Shown in pieces: positions 28,301 to 41,555 of a stretch of 64,000 bases of DNA. The number at the start of each line of letters is the position of its first letter. Position 1 is the stretch's first letter. The notes under the pieces are model-generated. The model searched no databases, was not told the DNA's origin, and saw only the letters and a program-made list of their open reading frames with translations. The translations under genes were made by a program, and so were the position numbers. This stretch comes from Gymnogyps californianus. Lineage: Eukaryota; Chordata; Aves; Accipitriformes; Cathartidae. The stretch is from positions 210,695,494 through 210,759,493 of the forward strand of contig NC_059471.1 of NCBI RefSeq assembly GCF_018139145.2. Reading direction: 5' to 3'.

Positions 28301-31300
28301 GCCCGCAGGGAACAAGCTCCCGGCAGAGGCTTGGCCAGGACAGGGGAACGGGCTGGTTCCCCGGAGCGTGGGTACCTGGCGGCATCTCTGCAGGCATGAC
28401 AGAAAAGCCTTTTTTATGCCTTACATCAGCAAGTCCAGATGGTCAGCAGCCATCGCAGCCCAATGCAGCCATAGGGGATACCTTAATCTAGTGCCAGATT
28501 AAACTACGTGGAATAGCAGACAATATACGCTATACATGAGAAGAGCTGTGCTCGGGACCACACTGGCTACCCTCGTGCTGCAAGACACGGGGACATGCTG
28601 TTGTGCCCTCCAAGGCTCCTTATTCCCACCTTGAGCTGCTCAGTCTCCTTCTATTGCCTTCTGCTTCCAGCCCACAGCAATTAACACCCACCCACTTATA
28701 TTTAAATGCTCCCATCACGGAGAAACCCAAGCAGCTTCTACTTTCAACTTCTTTCCCAAGAAGTCCTGCATCTGTGACGCTCCGTCTCCTCATTGCCACC
28801 TTACCGCTCGTGCTTTTGCTTTGTATCATCTCATACCCACTCGCTGCCAGTGCTGCATCCCTAGTAACCACAGCTGAATCCACAGCGCTTGGCATTCATC
28901 AGCATCGTGTTGCTACACCCCCTCTTCTCACCAGAGACTTCTTTGGTACCAGCTTGCCCCCAGTCTCCGCTCGGCAGCCGGCACGGGAGGGCGAACTTGG
29001 CAGAGGCAGCTGGACCACAGCATGGGAAAGAGGCGGATGCTGCTGCCCAGCTCTCTCGTCCCCACGGGGTGGCTTTAGCCGCAAAGCCACCAGCTTGGAG
29101 ACCAGGAGAGCGTAAGGTGGCAAGAAGAGTGCATCCCCATCTCTACATCCATCTCCAACCGCTGGCAAGGGTGCAAGACCCTTGATTTGGGTGCAGGGCT
29201 TCCTGGGGCACGAGCACTGCCCCTGCTCCTCCCCATGGCCTCGTGCCCAGCCCAAGCAGAGGGTCCCGGTCTGCCGGCACCAGCCATTGCTTGCAAAGAC
29301 CCAAAAGCGGCGCCGGGGCACAGGCAGACACTCTTCTCCCGGCAGACCTGCTTCCATTTTAAGGCAAAGTTTAGCTTCGCCATTTCTGAGATGGAACGTT
29401 TCCAGCTCCGGACCTCACGAGCATCCGTCTCCAAGCAACCCCAGTGAATCACGGAGGAAACCACCCCAGGCCAGCACAGCGATCCCTTGTCCGTCGGACA
29501 TGGGCATGGCAGGGAGAGACCATCGGCCGCTGCTGGTCCCATACAACGGGTTCCAAAAACAGCCACAGGAGATGGGCAGGGGCTGATGTGCAGGGCACTG
29601 GATCCCCGTTCGAGCCCAGGAACTGGAATTAGCATCCCATGTTTATTATTTACTGCTCTCTTTTGCGAGCAGAGCCACAGCCAGAAAGAGACGGGGGGGT
29701 CAGGGATCGAAGGCTTGACCTGGGCTGGAAAGTTTGGGGTTTGCCTGCCAGGATTGCTGCCTGGCTCTGACGGCACATCCCAGTCCCCAGAAGTGCCCAT
29801 CCCTGGAAGCTTCCCAAAATCCCCGACCGAGGACCAGCCAACATGACTCCAGCGCAGGGCACCGCTCTGGCGAAGGTTCCCCTCATCTCCAGCGCTCCCC
29901 GTCGGGGTCGGCACCCGCTGGCGGGGAAGACCTGTCCCCCCTCAATTCATCTCGGAGGTCCCGCCTGTCCTCCTCCTATCCCACATAATTCTCTTTGTCC
30001 CCCCAAATTTGGCTAGTATCACTTTATTTAAACATTATCATTTTAGCAGCATTTCCATGTATTTGGGGGGAGGGATGATGCATTTTATACACTTTTGTGA
30101 ATAACTTAGCGCACTTACAGCCTGCACCCCTCCAAACCCACGCACACGTTGATGGGTAACCTCTCCTACCAGGGGACAAACCCCGAGCCACGAACCGCCA
30201 TCACCCCGCTGGAAACGGGTGCGCGCCGCCGGGTATCGCGATTCCCGAGGGATCTCGACGCCGGGCAGCGCCCCGGGGAGCCCCCTCCCCAGCTCAGCCC
30301 CCCGAAGCAAGCACTGACCCGCAGCAGCGCCGAAAGCTGCCCGGCTGAGCGGCTTACGGGGGATTGTCACCTGAAGAGCCGGCGCTGCCGCATGTCAGCC
30401 CCCGCCGCGCACCCGGCCGAGGAAAAAAACAAATTTAATTACCAGGAGGGCACCAAAAGCAGCCCCTCGTCCCCAGCGAAGAGCCCCAAAACTGGGTGAG
30501 ATGCAGCTCGGGATGCTGCAGCCCTGGGCCCCGTTTTGGGGGGCTGCGGGGCCACACATACCTGGACAGGGCACCCTGGCTGGGGTGACCCCCTGCCTGC
30601 ACCCAAGCCCCTTCCCAGCCCCGCTCAGGGGGTCCCCCCGACCCCAGGGCTCTCTGCACCCCAAACCCCTGCTCCCCGCCGGGGGCTTGGGGAGGCAGGG
30701 GCTGGTTTGGGGGGGGGATTTGGAAGTTTATTTTGGGGTGGGGGGGGTTGGGAGTTTCTTTTTTATTTGGGGAGGGGCTCTTGCTTTGGGGGATTGTTCT
30801 GGGGATGTGGTTTATTTTTAAATTTGGGGGGGGTGGTGTTTGTTTTGGGCTGTTTTGATGGATTATTTTTGTTTTGGGGCACTGATCAGGAGGGGTTTGT
30901 TTTTGTTTTATTTCGGTTTTTTTTTTTAATAATTCTGCCAAATTTGAAGGGTTTCTTTTTTTTGGAATTTGGGGGGCTCCTTTTATATTTTTCCACTGGG
31001 GTGCAGCTTTGTTGTCGCTTTACTGATTTTTTGGATGCTGGTTTGGGGGGGGGGGGGGGGAGCTGAGGATATTCTTTCTTATTTCACGGGCTTTTTTGTA
31101 TTTGTTTGCAGGATTTGGGCAGGTTCCTCTCTGTCAGGGGGCTGCCTTGTCCGGCTGCCTGCGGTGCTCTCTGCGTTTGCTGAGCGCGGGGGAGGGCCGC
31201 CGTTATTCCGGGGGGGCTGGGGAGGGAGGTTCTTCATTACTGGGGGGCACTTACGTTGAGGGGAGCTCGCTGCTGCATTTTCTTCGCTGGGGTTTATTTT

Positions 31301-31481
31301 GTTGGGGGGCTTGTTTTAGGGGGGGGGAGGGGGGGGTGTCCCCCTTTGGGTTCTGAGCAGTGTCCTTCCCTCCCCCCGCGAAGCGGAGCCGCCCCCCCCT
31401 TACCCTGGCCGAGGTCTCCCCGAAGAGCGGCCGGTTGTCCGGCCCGCCGGTACCGTAGCTGCGGGCGGCGAAGCCCTCCAT
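22395..31481 (-). CDS. TMEM243: Transmembrane protein 243 (complete, four coding exons)
   Basis: Exons in transcript order are 31481-31404, 24791-24741, 23868-23764 and 22517-22395 (stop TGA at 22397-22395). All are phase 0 with GT/AG borders, and they encode 26+17+35+40 = 118 residues, the length of the human protein. The ATG lies in a strong context (GCGCCATGG). The N-terminus carries the family signature NRPLFGETSAR and is hydrophilic. Three hydrophobic segments follow: about residues 29-52 (LVVGGLTSLLLV into TLISAFVF), 60-80 (NIFFAFCISLCCISAGIL) and 94-112 (LIYYILFSIVMLCICANLYF). The family is a small multipass membrane protein of unknown biochemical activity, reported as associated with drug resistance near the MDR1 region. 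Intron 1 is 6.6 kb. It converges tail to tail on DMTF1, the same arrangement as in mammals. Confidence 0.96.
23115..23198 (+). repeat. CR1 LINE 3' end, severely 5'-truncated
   Basis: This carries the avian CR1 3' terminus: TGTCCCTGCCCATGGCAG, then GGTCCCTTCCAACCCAAACC, then an ATTCTATG tail. Only about 85 bases remain. It lies in TMEM243 intron 3, antisense to the gene. Confidence 0.85.
30130..30430. promoter_or_regulatory. CpG-dense block inside TMEM243 intron 1
   Basis: The sequence is rich in undepleted CG dinucleotides (for example around 30217-30265 and 30400-30420), unlike the flanking CpG-poor intron. It is about 1 kb downstream of the first TMEM243 exon and separated from the main island by a G/T-rich stretch. 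It may be an internal regulatory element or alternative promoter; no transcript evidence is available. Confidence 0.35.
30690..31360. other. G/T-rich strand-asymmetric stretch in TMEM243 intron 1
   Basis: The plus strand is dominated by G-runs separated by T-rich spacers, including a G-run near 31045-31060 and others around 30725-30750 and 31320-31336. Long open frames here (for example 30536-31066 plus) are produced by this composition and show no domain. Many G-runs of three or more on the plus strand give high quadruplex potential. The TMEM243 pre-mRNA would read the complementary C/A-rich strand. Confidence 0.7.
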
Positions 31482-31800
31482 GGCGCGGGGGCGCTGGGGC
31501 GGCCGGCGGGGGGCGCGCCCTCATGCTGCGCCCCCGGCTCCGCGTCCCTCCGCGCCGCTCCGCGCCCCGCTGCGCTCCCCCCCGCCACGCCGCGCCCGGC
31601 CACGCCCCCGCCACGCCCCCGCGGAGGGGGGGGAGGTGCGCTGCGGCGGGGCGCGCTCGGGGCGGTACACCTGCGGGCGGGGGCGGGCGCGCGCATACGG
31701 CTGCCTATAGGCGCGCGTGCGTGTGGTTGTAGCGAGCTTTACGCGGGCGCGGCGCCGCTCCGCGGGGCCTCCGCAGCATGCGGAGTCCCCGGCCCCGGCC
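31370..31800. promoter_or_regulatory. CpG island promoter of TMEM243
   Basis: This is a very GC- and CpG-rich block around the TMEM243 start codon (31481 minus), with GGCGG and CCGCC boxes, repeated CCCCGCC-type SP1-like elements and a CG/TG alternating tract at about 31685-31725. It has no obvious TATA box, as expected for a housekeeping promoter. A divergent plus-strand transcript is possible, but no plus-strand first exon was recognised. Confidence 0.75.
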
Positions 31801-34800
31801 CCGGCCCCTGGGGCGCAGAGGAGTTAAGGTCACCGGTCTGTTATTTACGGAATTTATTTGTTGTTCGACAACGCGGCGTTATTTAAGCAAATCTCATTAT
31901 TGGCGGTGATATTGGGATTTGGAGAAATTCAGCTTTTTTTTTTTTTAAAGTTCTATTTATTTATTTACTTTTTGTTTTTAAACATGTGACGCTGGCAGAG
32001 CTGGAAAATGAACTTGCACAGTCTTCCCGGTCACCTACATGTGTTACCTACATAAACTAGATAAAAGGGAGCAATTGATCCTGGAGCTGGGATTGGTGGC
32101 GGTGAAATATTTTTGCTCTATACGTTAGCCAAAGTTTTCGCTCAGATTCGCCAGGTGAAATCCCATGCACTGCCTCTGCTTCGCCTAAAGCTTGCTGCTG
32201 CTTTTTCAGAGCTGAAAACGGATTTGCATGCGAGAAAGCCGGGGGGGGTAATTTTATTTTTTATTTATTTAAATTTTTATTTATTTTTTATTAATTTCAT
32301 TTTTTAAATTATTTTTTCTAACTACATCACTTGGTCTCACAAAATACCTTTCCTCTTGGATATCCCCAGACCATCACGGCTACAACATTTCTCCAAGTGC
32401 ATTTTAGGATGAAAATAAACCAATTAAGAGGCATTAAGTGTCACGGCTCCCAGGACAGATTTTACATTTTTTGTTCAAACTGGCCCTGTTGTTCCCCCCT
32501 GACCCTGTTCTCCCCTGCCACACACCACAGGACCTCCAGAGGGCTGCCTGCCCTGAAAGACAAATTCCACTGACTATCAGCGGAATTTTATAGAAATAAC
32601 GTGGGCACTTCCTTCTTGCTGGATAGGAAAGATTTAGAGGCCAGATCTATAGGTAAAAAGACCAGAAAGAAGAAAACCAGCTGCAAATATTAATTGTCTG
32701 TGCGGTTGTTCAGTCGGGAGGGTCCAATTCCTGCCACCCCCCGTCATCCAAGATCCCCCTTTAGGCCACTGGTCACGGCTCGTAGGAGCTCCCCGCCTCC
32801 TGAACAAGAGTCCCGTGAAACCAGTCACTTTTCTTGCGAAACATTTCAGTCGTTTTAGGTGAAAAGCGATGCCGAGGCTGGGTGACCTCGGGGCACGTGC
32901 TGTGTACCCAGGGCTCCGGGTGCACTTGATCTCCACTCAGCCTGCTGCGGTCAACACGCTTGAAGACCAAAGCACTGCAACTTCAAAGATGAAAGGTATT
33001 AAATTCAAGCAAGGCCGGAAAATTATCAAGCTTTCGATGAGTTTGACTTCGTCCTGAGCTGAAGTACTCTGTGGAAAGTCATAAAGACCTCCTGGAACCC
33101 GCCAGCATTTGTTCCCACACTCACTGTTTGGTGAAGAAGGGTCTCCAGGACTCAGTGGAGAGACTCTTCATGTCATCTTGAGCCACTTGGAAAAAAAAAT
33201 CCCATGGGGTGAAGGGTGTGGCTTCCTGACACACATGTGCTCTTGACCTACAGAAACCTTACGGTTGGTTTTACGCTCGTTTTTCGGCACTTACATATTA
33301 TTTTCCCGAGCAGTCTCTGGCTCTGCCCAGATGAAGTACGGAGGGTTGCGTAGGGTCTGGTTGGGGCCAAGGAAGCGCTGGGTTGTTGGAGGGGAGCGAC
33401 TGTGGGAGCCCCCCGTGTTGCGTACTGTGTTTGTGCTTGGAGTTACGGCTCAGTGGGATAAACGGACATAACCTTCTTCCAACATCTATTGACTAATTAC
33501 CAATAATTAAGAACAAATGCAAAACACAGGTGAAATTTGATGAAAAACACCATTACTTGAACATAAATAGCATCAATAAATAGTTAATAGATGAGATGAA
33601 GTTGTCAACCAATGGCACTCAGAAATACAGTCTACAGTAGCTGGATTTCATAAGACAAATAAAACTACCTGTTTCACCAGGGGTTTCACTTGTGTAACTC
33701 ATTTCAAGGCTCCTTTCACGTTTCTGGCCAAGCAGGGTAGTTGGTGCTTGTCTCAACCTTTTTTGACATAAACTGACAAAAACTCCCTTTCTGTTGCTTC
33801 CTTCCTTCCTCATCATCAGCACCTCCAACACTTGAAGCTCTAAGATTTTGGTATGAAAGGTATCTCTTAGACTGGTCACGAGTGAGAAGACCAGACTTCA
33901 TCCTTAGATATCTAGAACAATATTTTCTGTTATCGAATGTCACTAGATAATAGCCATTAGTTTGACCTCCAGGATGGAGCAGCCTGTGGTCTTCAGAGAC
34001 GGGTCGCAGCCCCAGTGAGCTGGTGCCACGGCAGCACTGAAATCACGCCTGGGCCTTGGTGGTGGTGTGGGACAGCCGTGGCTCCTGTGGGCTGTCCTGT
34101 GGCCCTGGGACGAGCCAAACACACCTTGAAGGGGACAAAGTGCCCAGGTGTCCATGCTGAGGTCAGAACAGGGGAGTTACTCAGCCCATGCTTTGCTGTA
34201 GTATCTCATTTTTTAAATGCTACATGTCTTCTCGACTTAACCAACCTGCATCTCCTGCCTGGACCACTGGCTTGTGCATCAAAATGCTTCTCTGGGTGAC
34301 ACATTCAGTTAGTAGGCAGCAACTCTAATTTGATGATTGAGAAGCTGATTGAGCCATTAACGTAACAGACCCAACAGGAAATTGGGATTTAATTTTAATT
34401 TAAATTTAATACTAATCCAACGTAGCGGATTTAGCAGCTGACTCGGCCAAGCGTCTGTTTTCACGATACAAATGGTTTGATAAATTGTGTCCCTTCCAGT
34501 GGATGACAAGGCTTGTTCAGCACACGGTGTGTCTCGTGGAGCTGGGTCCTCTTTCTCAATAGGAGACACGCTTGGATCATTAGCTGAGAAATGTCCCGTG
34601 GGAGCCGGGCTGCTTCATCCGAGAGATGATGCTCCCCCGCGGCAAGTATCTCAGCGAGACCGCTGCTTGTGCATGTGGTCCCGTCCACAAGTTTCGTTCT
34701 CCCTGTCAGTGCACGATGCAGCTGAATGCCTTCGGAGGCTGGGAATAAATAACTCTTTGTAGCAGTAGTCCTCAGGGAAGGGAAGAAACAAGCTAAGATT

Positions 34801-34980
34801 GAAAAGTTTCTCTGAGAGATCATTTATTGGAGGCTATGCAGGAATAACAGCAGGAGGAGGGGTGCGGATGTATCAAGACTCTTGGGTCGCTTAGGGACAA
34901 ACAGGAATTTCTGCCCTAAGCTGGCATTTCCTCCGTCAGAAATGGAAAAGGAGGAGAAGGCTTTTGGTATCGGTCGTATG
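31801..34980. other. Intergenic spacer, no gene recognised
   Basis: This begins at the edge of the TMEM243 island and contains an A/T-only-like tract at about 32249-32325. I found no exon with both splice sites and family similarity on either strand. Open frames here are short and without recognisable domains. Confidence 0.6.
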
Positions 34981-34989
34981 ATATCCATG

Positions 34990-35300
34990 AACCAATGTGG
35001 TAGAGCAGCAGCAGAGGCCGATGTGATCCCGGGCGAGGAGTTCCTACAGGAAAAAGGAGTGATTTCTGCCATGGTACCAAGTGCCAGTGAGATCCCATCT
35101 GGAGTCTGTTCATCGTTTGGGCCACTCAAGCTCAGGAGAGACCGTTTTGTTCTGAAACAGGCGTCGGGAGGAGCTCAACGGTGGGATGATCGGCACAAGG
35201 GCTTGTCTTCCAAGGGAAGGCTGAAGAGCTTGGCTTGGTTAGCCCTGCGAAAGGGAGGCCAAGAAGGGATACTGCAGTTTTTATACACAGCATGGGGAGG
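34990..35300 (+). repeat. Ancient CR1/L3-type LINE fragment
   Basis: Heavily mutated but collinear with the CR1 reverse-transcriptase 3' region: GAGATCCCATCTGGAGTCTG, then GGGCCACTCAAGCTCAGGAG, then GGGAAGGCTGAAGAGCTTGG. These correspond to the 'gagacc..ctggagta', 'gggcccctca' and 'ggctgag.gagctggg' landmarks seen intact in the copy at 44.17-45.0 kb. A 141-codon frame (34882-35307) runs across it and is best explained as LINE debris. Confidence 0.45.
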
Positions 35301-38300
35301 ATGCTAGAGAGTGAGATAAAATGTTTAAGCTAATGGGTTATGTTGGCACAAGAGCGAATGGCTATGAAGGATGCACCTGTAGTATCGTGTTCAGACTGGG
35401 GGATTTCAGTCAATCGAAGGAGAGCAGCTCCAGGACAACCCTTCAGGCAGAGTCGTGGGGAGCAGAAAATCACATTGCTTTAAAGATGGAGTTTCACTGA
35501 CTTGTGAAAAATAGTATAAAGTGGGGAAAGGGGGTTGGCATTGGGAACTAGACATCCTTTTCAACCTGAAGTCCTCTTTATACAAGCACAAACTCAAGAA
35601 AACAATTAATTTGGCAGCAGATCCTCCTCCATCCATGGAATAGGATGCATTTGGTGTGGTTCCTCTCCTGCAGCCAGAGCTCCAGGAGCAAACCCTGCTG
35701 CCATCAAGAGGCTGATGCACCTGACTCGGGATGCAGGATCCACTGAGCTCCTATGTCAGAGCTCATCAAACTTCTGCAATCTCCCTTGGAAAATGAGACC
35801 ATGCCTCTAGTCCTGGCACACGTGGTTAAAGACCTCTCTACCTTAACGTTTATGTTAGTACTCAAAATACATGTCTCATCCTCAGTGAAAATGCTATCGA
35901 TCTTCTTCATGGATATTCCGTATCGGACTTGGTTGGGCAGTGATGCAACGTGGGTGTGCAGGGTGTCCACACTCTGTGTCTGCTGATGCTCACTCACAGG
36001 ACAGATCGCACAACAGAGGTGTTGGTTTTCTGCCACGTTTCAAAGCTTAGGGGATCCTCTGTTCCCTCTCTACAACCCAGTGGAATTGAACAAATGATAA
36101 AATGATTTGCCCCATTTGCTTGGCAATTTGTTCTCTTTCTCATACAGACCGGGTTTTTTTGCAAAAACTGAATCAAGCTGTATTGTCTGAGAATAAAGAC
36201 AAGCTGCTAATATCAACTTCAAAACAAGTGCATCCATGACTGCCACAATTTTGATGCTCCGTAACACTGACGCACTTCTTTCTACAATTTAAAGTAAGTA
36301 TATCAATCTTCAATGAAAAGTATGTACACTTTTCAGGGCTGAAATAAAAAATAACCTGCTTTTTAATGGAGGAAATAATATAAAAGGAAATCTCAGATGG
36401 TTTAACATTGCAAAGGTTTGTTCTGCTCAGGTTGGACAAAATTTGCCTTCCCTTGTTCTTGTTTAGTGCGCTTTACATTTATCACAGCTGGCTGCGTCTA
36501 AGTGTTAGAGCAGTTCCAAAGTTTACGTGCCGAGCTTTAGCTCTCCTTTCTCAAAAATAGTCCTGGCATTGCTTCCAAGAAATAGATTTGGCTCATAAAT
36601 TGCAGAGAGCTTTGGAGTCTCTTCAGAACATCAGCATCGTAGACTCGTAAAAAAATATATGCTCTCTCCTGTCTAATATTTTATTTATTCTAAAGGCTAT
36701 CATGTGGTTTTACCTGTACTCTGGGTGAAGATTTAACTCAGCACATATATGAAAATTTTAATATATCCCAAGGCTAATTATATATCATTGTCATTGATGC
36801 TGCTGCCTCCGTAACTCATCAGCTTGCTGTTTGAATCCCCAGGTGGAGGTCAGTAACTCATCTCTGCAGGCAATGCTGTCTTTAGCTCTTCACCAGCCCA
36901 GCTCTCTGATGCTCTACGTGTCCTTTCAAGTGATCTAATGCGCTGGGTTTTCTAATGCATCAATTTATTCCGTAACTCTTTGTTAGCACTGGCTTTCTGC
37001 TGCAATTTATCTTAGTCACAGCTCCAGCAACAGCAGCCACTGCTCTCCTGTCTCCTTCCCCGTAGCGATTTCAGCTTCCCGACACAGCCGTTAGTGATTA
37101 CAGCCTGGTAATTGGTTTTTGCACCATTAAATCAGCCTTCAGCTCCCAGCGTGATGGCCCTTTGGCTGTTCTATTTGGCATGCTTTATTTTGAAAGGATA
37201 CAGTTTTCTTTGGAGCTTTCCAACAAAGCTTCCACAACCCAAAATTCCTGGAGGACCCAGGAGCATTTTTCACCTGTGTTTTTAAGCCCAAAGGGAACCT
37301 GATTAACAAACTTGCTTTGTTACAATGGACCTTAAACTCATCTCTGTCAGCCCCCAACCCGAGGAAATGCTCTGGAAGAGGAAAAAATGGACACGATGTT
37401 TCTGACACTGAGATCCCTCTCTGTCGTCCCAGAAGAGTTGTGTTTGTCTCCTTCTGCAGAAAGGGTCTCCCGACCCTGGCAGATCATCAAGGGGAAAACC
37501 AGCTCAAGGACTGCCAGCATTGCTCCTCCGCCCTAGAGGAAGGGGCATGATTTTTTCCAATTAATCCTGCAATGCTGAGATTGTACATTTCTTGCCTTTG
37601 CACGTGCCAGGGGCGCATGCTCTGCTGCGAGGACATGGGGTTTCTGAAGACTGCATGTGAAAAGAGAAGAGAAACCAAAACCTTTATGTTTTGCAGTGCC
37701 CGTGGTCAGTTTTATTTAGTAGCTGCCTGTGAGGACCGAGGGATTTCTAGACTGATACCAAGTGGTGTTACAGACATACTCAAACTGAAAAAAAAACCCA
37801 AAATTCAGCAAAAATATTTCTAGCATACTCCAGCTGAGATCTAGTGATCTAGCCAAAGGTCCTTGCTTGCTTCTCTCGGCTTACAGCAACTTCCTTCGAG
37901 TCTCTGCCTTACAGCTTTCGGAGATTTTCCCTTAAACAAGGACTCACGCATTATTTTAGCATTAATAGAGAACTCCAGTGGCAGTGGGACCCAAGGGGCA
38001 GATGCCACACAGGGGAACACGGCACTGCTGGAGTGACCAGCACCGGCACCGCGGGGCTGGGGCTGACGTGAGCAGCTCGTATCCACCAGCTCCCTGGACG
38101 TTATGGTCATTGCTTGGGACACGGGGAGGAACATCAGCCCAACAGGAGGGGAAAAAAATCATGGCCTTTAATCGTTTGCAATCAAGGAGAGGCTTGGGGG
38201 AGGCAGTCAGCAGAGGGAGGCATGAGCTCACAGATTCAGCGCGAGTCTCAGCCCATGGCATCCCTCCAAGCTGGGAAATACAGGCAGCAGGCTTTAAATG

Positions 38301-41023
38301 GTACCGCAAAACGATTTCATTTTCCTTTTTCCACATTTATGTTTAGCTCTTGGAGATCGGATGAGAGATTGAACAAATGAAGAAGCTGAAACATTCAGAG
38401 TCGGGGATGTGTTGTCCAAATTATTCATTAAATCTTCACTCTCCTTCGGGTTTTCCAGCAGTTTGAGTTTCATGAGGATTATGGGTTCTCCCTCTTTTAC
38501 GTTATCTTATTTAATGTCTCATAGAAGCTTTCCCATCTGCTCCTTCATGCCCAAAACCTCAGCTGAAAGAGTCACAGCATTTGATAGAAGAAGATTTAGA
38601 GAAAAAATATCTTCAAGCTTTTTTATTTTTGAGAAAAAATATCTTCAAAAAGAGAAATGTTTCATTAAAAAAATCTATACGTATGCATGTATCACGAAAA
38701 TTTCCCTTCTGAGCCTCTGATACTTGTATAAGCAGTTTACCAACATCCAGCTCTTCTTTCAGGTTGGTGGCAGACTTTAAGTGGGGCAGCACCTGTGGGC
38801 CGGCTTCAAAACATCCCTTTGAAGAGCGGAGGAAAGTCGTTCGAGCTCACACCGGTCGTTTCCGTGTTTGGAGCCTTTGCACCAGCTGAACGGCGAAGCC
38901 AGCCCTCTCATCTCCTGCGTTTGCCCATTAGACAACATCCCTTGTCAGCCCAGGGAGGGTGGCAGTAACATCAGAGGGAAATCTGGATTGCTACTGTATT
39001 TTCAAGAGGAAAAAAATGCCACTTTTAATCACAAAAGGACAGAGAGCAACAGTACCACCTCCCAGTTTTGCAGGTTTTCTATCTTGTCATTTAAGCTTTC
39101 CACAGCGGAATGAACAGAAAAGAAAAACCTCCCTCTCCTTGTCCTTCCTCATTATGCGCATATGGTCCCCTTGGCACCGCCACAGCCTTGAAATACGGGG
39201 GTTTGTGATGCTTTCTGCCAAGAGGTGAGGTGAAAGACATTCCTCGCCCGCAGCCAGCATGCTTCGCCGTGCCAGGAGAGGTCATCCCACCAGCAGCGAG
39301 GGTCTGCGTGACTCCTGCATCTTCCCAAGTCACCTCAAGGCTACCTGGCAGCCAAGCTCATCCAGGAGAAGGAGGTTTTCTTCCCAAAACTCAGCGTCCC
39401 TGAGGCACATGCTCCATTAAACGGTGGTTAGCCGCGGGGCGACTAAAACACCTGCCTGAAATCCAGACTGCTGCCTCCTGTGCTGAAATGTTTCCAGCTG
39501 GCACTGCCAGCGACCACGGGCTTTTTCCTCTCCATGCAATTCAAACCCTGCAGCAGCTACAGCCTCTGAATTGAAAAGCAAGTAGTTTAAATCCTATTTG
39601 CACAGGGGAGCTGTTATCTTACTAAAAGTTGATGGATTTCACGGAGTCTGAGGGCGGAGGGCTCCGTCCCATGTGAGAGGTGTGAACCTCTCGTCTCGGG
39701 GTCTCGCACAGCACCAGTCACTGCTTATATTTAGGTAACTCTGGGCTGAGACTGATGATAGTGGTTAGAAACTGTGGCAGTCCTCAGGCAGTAAAATAAG
39801 ATGTTCCAGAAACAAAACCTCTGAAGCGCCTATTTCTTCATCTTCCCTCTGGCTCGTCGCTGATACTTCAGATCAGCCAAGATGCATCTGATCGGCTGAG
39901 CGCAGAGGAAAATACTTTCCAACCTCTTTTTCTTTATTGACAGAGTCCCAGTGTAACCACTTCATTGATTTATCCCTGATTAGAGTCTGCTTATCCAGTA
40001 TCATTCCCTTTGAAGTACCAGATCATGTTGACCCTCCATCAGTCCTCTGGCACCTCTCCAGTTTTCCAAAGTTTGTTAAGATCTAAAATGAGTGAATTAG
40101 AGAGTCCTGAGCTACTGGTCTTAAGACCCCAGACTTCTGAACTGGAAGTGTTTATATTTAGCAGGTGATGCTTCACATCCTCCTCGGTTCCTGATGGTAA
40201 ATGATTTCATCTGGTGTAAATGGATCCTACTACTTTGCTCTGATATAGTAAAGCAGGAATTATGAACATTTGGTGTGTTTTTTCTCCTATCTGACGGATA
40301 CAAATGGTAAAATTGTAAATAACAGAGAAGCTATTCCTAAACTAAGATCCTCAACAATATTTTAATGTCTTCTTACTGTCTGTAGCATACTTAAGCTTTT
40401 ATATTTCCTCTGTTTCCTTTGCCTTGCATTCTCAATAATCTGCTTGCAATATACATACTACCAATGAATATCTCTTCTAAACAGCTCTTCTGAATTCATC
40501 CTTCAGATACATAAATCTTTCTTCTCTGATGAAATATTGCTCTGGTCTGACAAAATATTAATCCAATGACATTTTAAATAAATCTCTGTCTGTAGTTGCA
40601 AGTGTAGTGGTCTTTCTCACTTGTTGAGACCAAAGTTGTAAGTGATAGGCTATCAAAGAGATATTTCATGCTTTTAATGAGCGTCTCCTCAAAACAGTGA
40701 TCTTTCAGCCCTTGGTACATAAACCTCCTCCTTTTTGAAGAGTCAATGGAGAGAAGCAGGGTCCCTCTGGGCTGCGACTCAATTCCTTCTGAACAGAATG
40801 AAGACGGATCCGCCAGGGAGGTTAGGATAGGAGTTGGCAGGCTCTACCCACCGCAGCCACAGAACAGGGCTACAGAACAAGAGCTCCGCTGTCTGTAGCT
40901 TCAGGAGACCAGAGCCGTGGAAGGAGGCAGATCTGCAGGGCCACCATGCTCTTTCATCCAGAAACACTGCCCACCACATCCCTGCATTGAGCGTGCCTGG
41001 CTCCAGCCCATCTCTCCATGCAC

Positions 41024-41066
41024 AGCATCCTAGCACCCATCTCCTAGCACCCATCTCCTAGCACCC
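41024..41066 (+). repeat. 14-base tandem repeat, three copies
   Basis: The unit AGCACCCATCTCCT is repeated about three times in register, ending in AGCACCCCCAGC. Confidence 0.85.
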
Positions 41067-41534
41067 CCAGCCCGCCTGCTGGCTCTTCCCCGCTCACATC
41101 CCAGCATTGGCTGTTCCTCAAAAACATCGTGTAGTTGGCACAAGGACGCTCCCCAGGACAGCGCAGCGCAGCTGACGACCTCGAGACACCCTGGGCAAAA
41201 ATGAAGAACCTGCCACATGTCCAGTCCGCCTGCTTTTTGCTCCATCCCCCTCGCAAAACCAAGGAGCTGCCAGCAGCTTATCCACCCAAGCAGGACACCT
41301 TCCCCTTGGCTGAGGCATTCGGGCGCTCCTGCCAGGGCAGGACGAACATCTGCAGCGAGGAGCTGGGACCGCGTCCTGCTTCCCCAGCCAGCCAGAGCTG
41401 AGCTGCTGCCAGCAAGGGAGGAGGTTTCTGTGGGTAGAAGATCACTGGCAAAATGCTGATGCATCTGTGTGGCTGATTCCTTACGCACACTCGTCCTTCC
41501 CTGAACTCGTGCCCTTTTTCCCTTCCTCCCCCAT

Positions 41535-41555
41535 CCTCCTCCTCCTCCTCCTCCT
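41535..41555 (+). repeat. (CCT)7 microsatellite
   Basis: Perfect CCT trinucleotide run in the intergenic spacer. Confidence 0.9.

Noticed and set aside
29075..29914. 279-codon open frame on the minus strand
   Set aside because: It lies in GC-rich TMEM243 intron 1, overlaps several frames on both strands, has Cys/Trp/Pro/Gly-rich composition typical of chance frames and shows no domain or splice support.
30536..31066. 176-codon plus-strand Gly/Phe-rich frame
   Set aside because: It is generated by the G/T-rich composition of TMEM243 intron 1; no family similarity.
34882..35307. 141-codon plus-strand frame as a possible gene
   Set aside because: The nucleotide sequence is collinear with the CR1 3' region, so it is LINE debris rather than a host gene.
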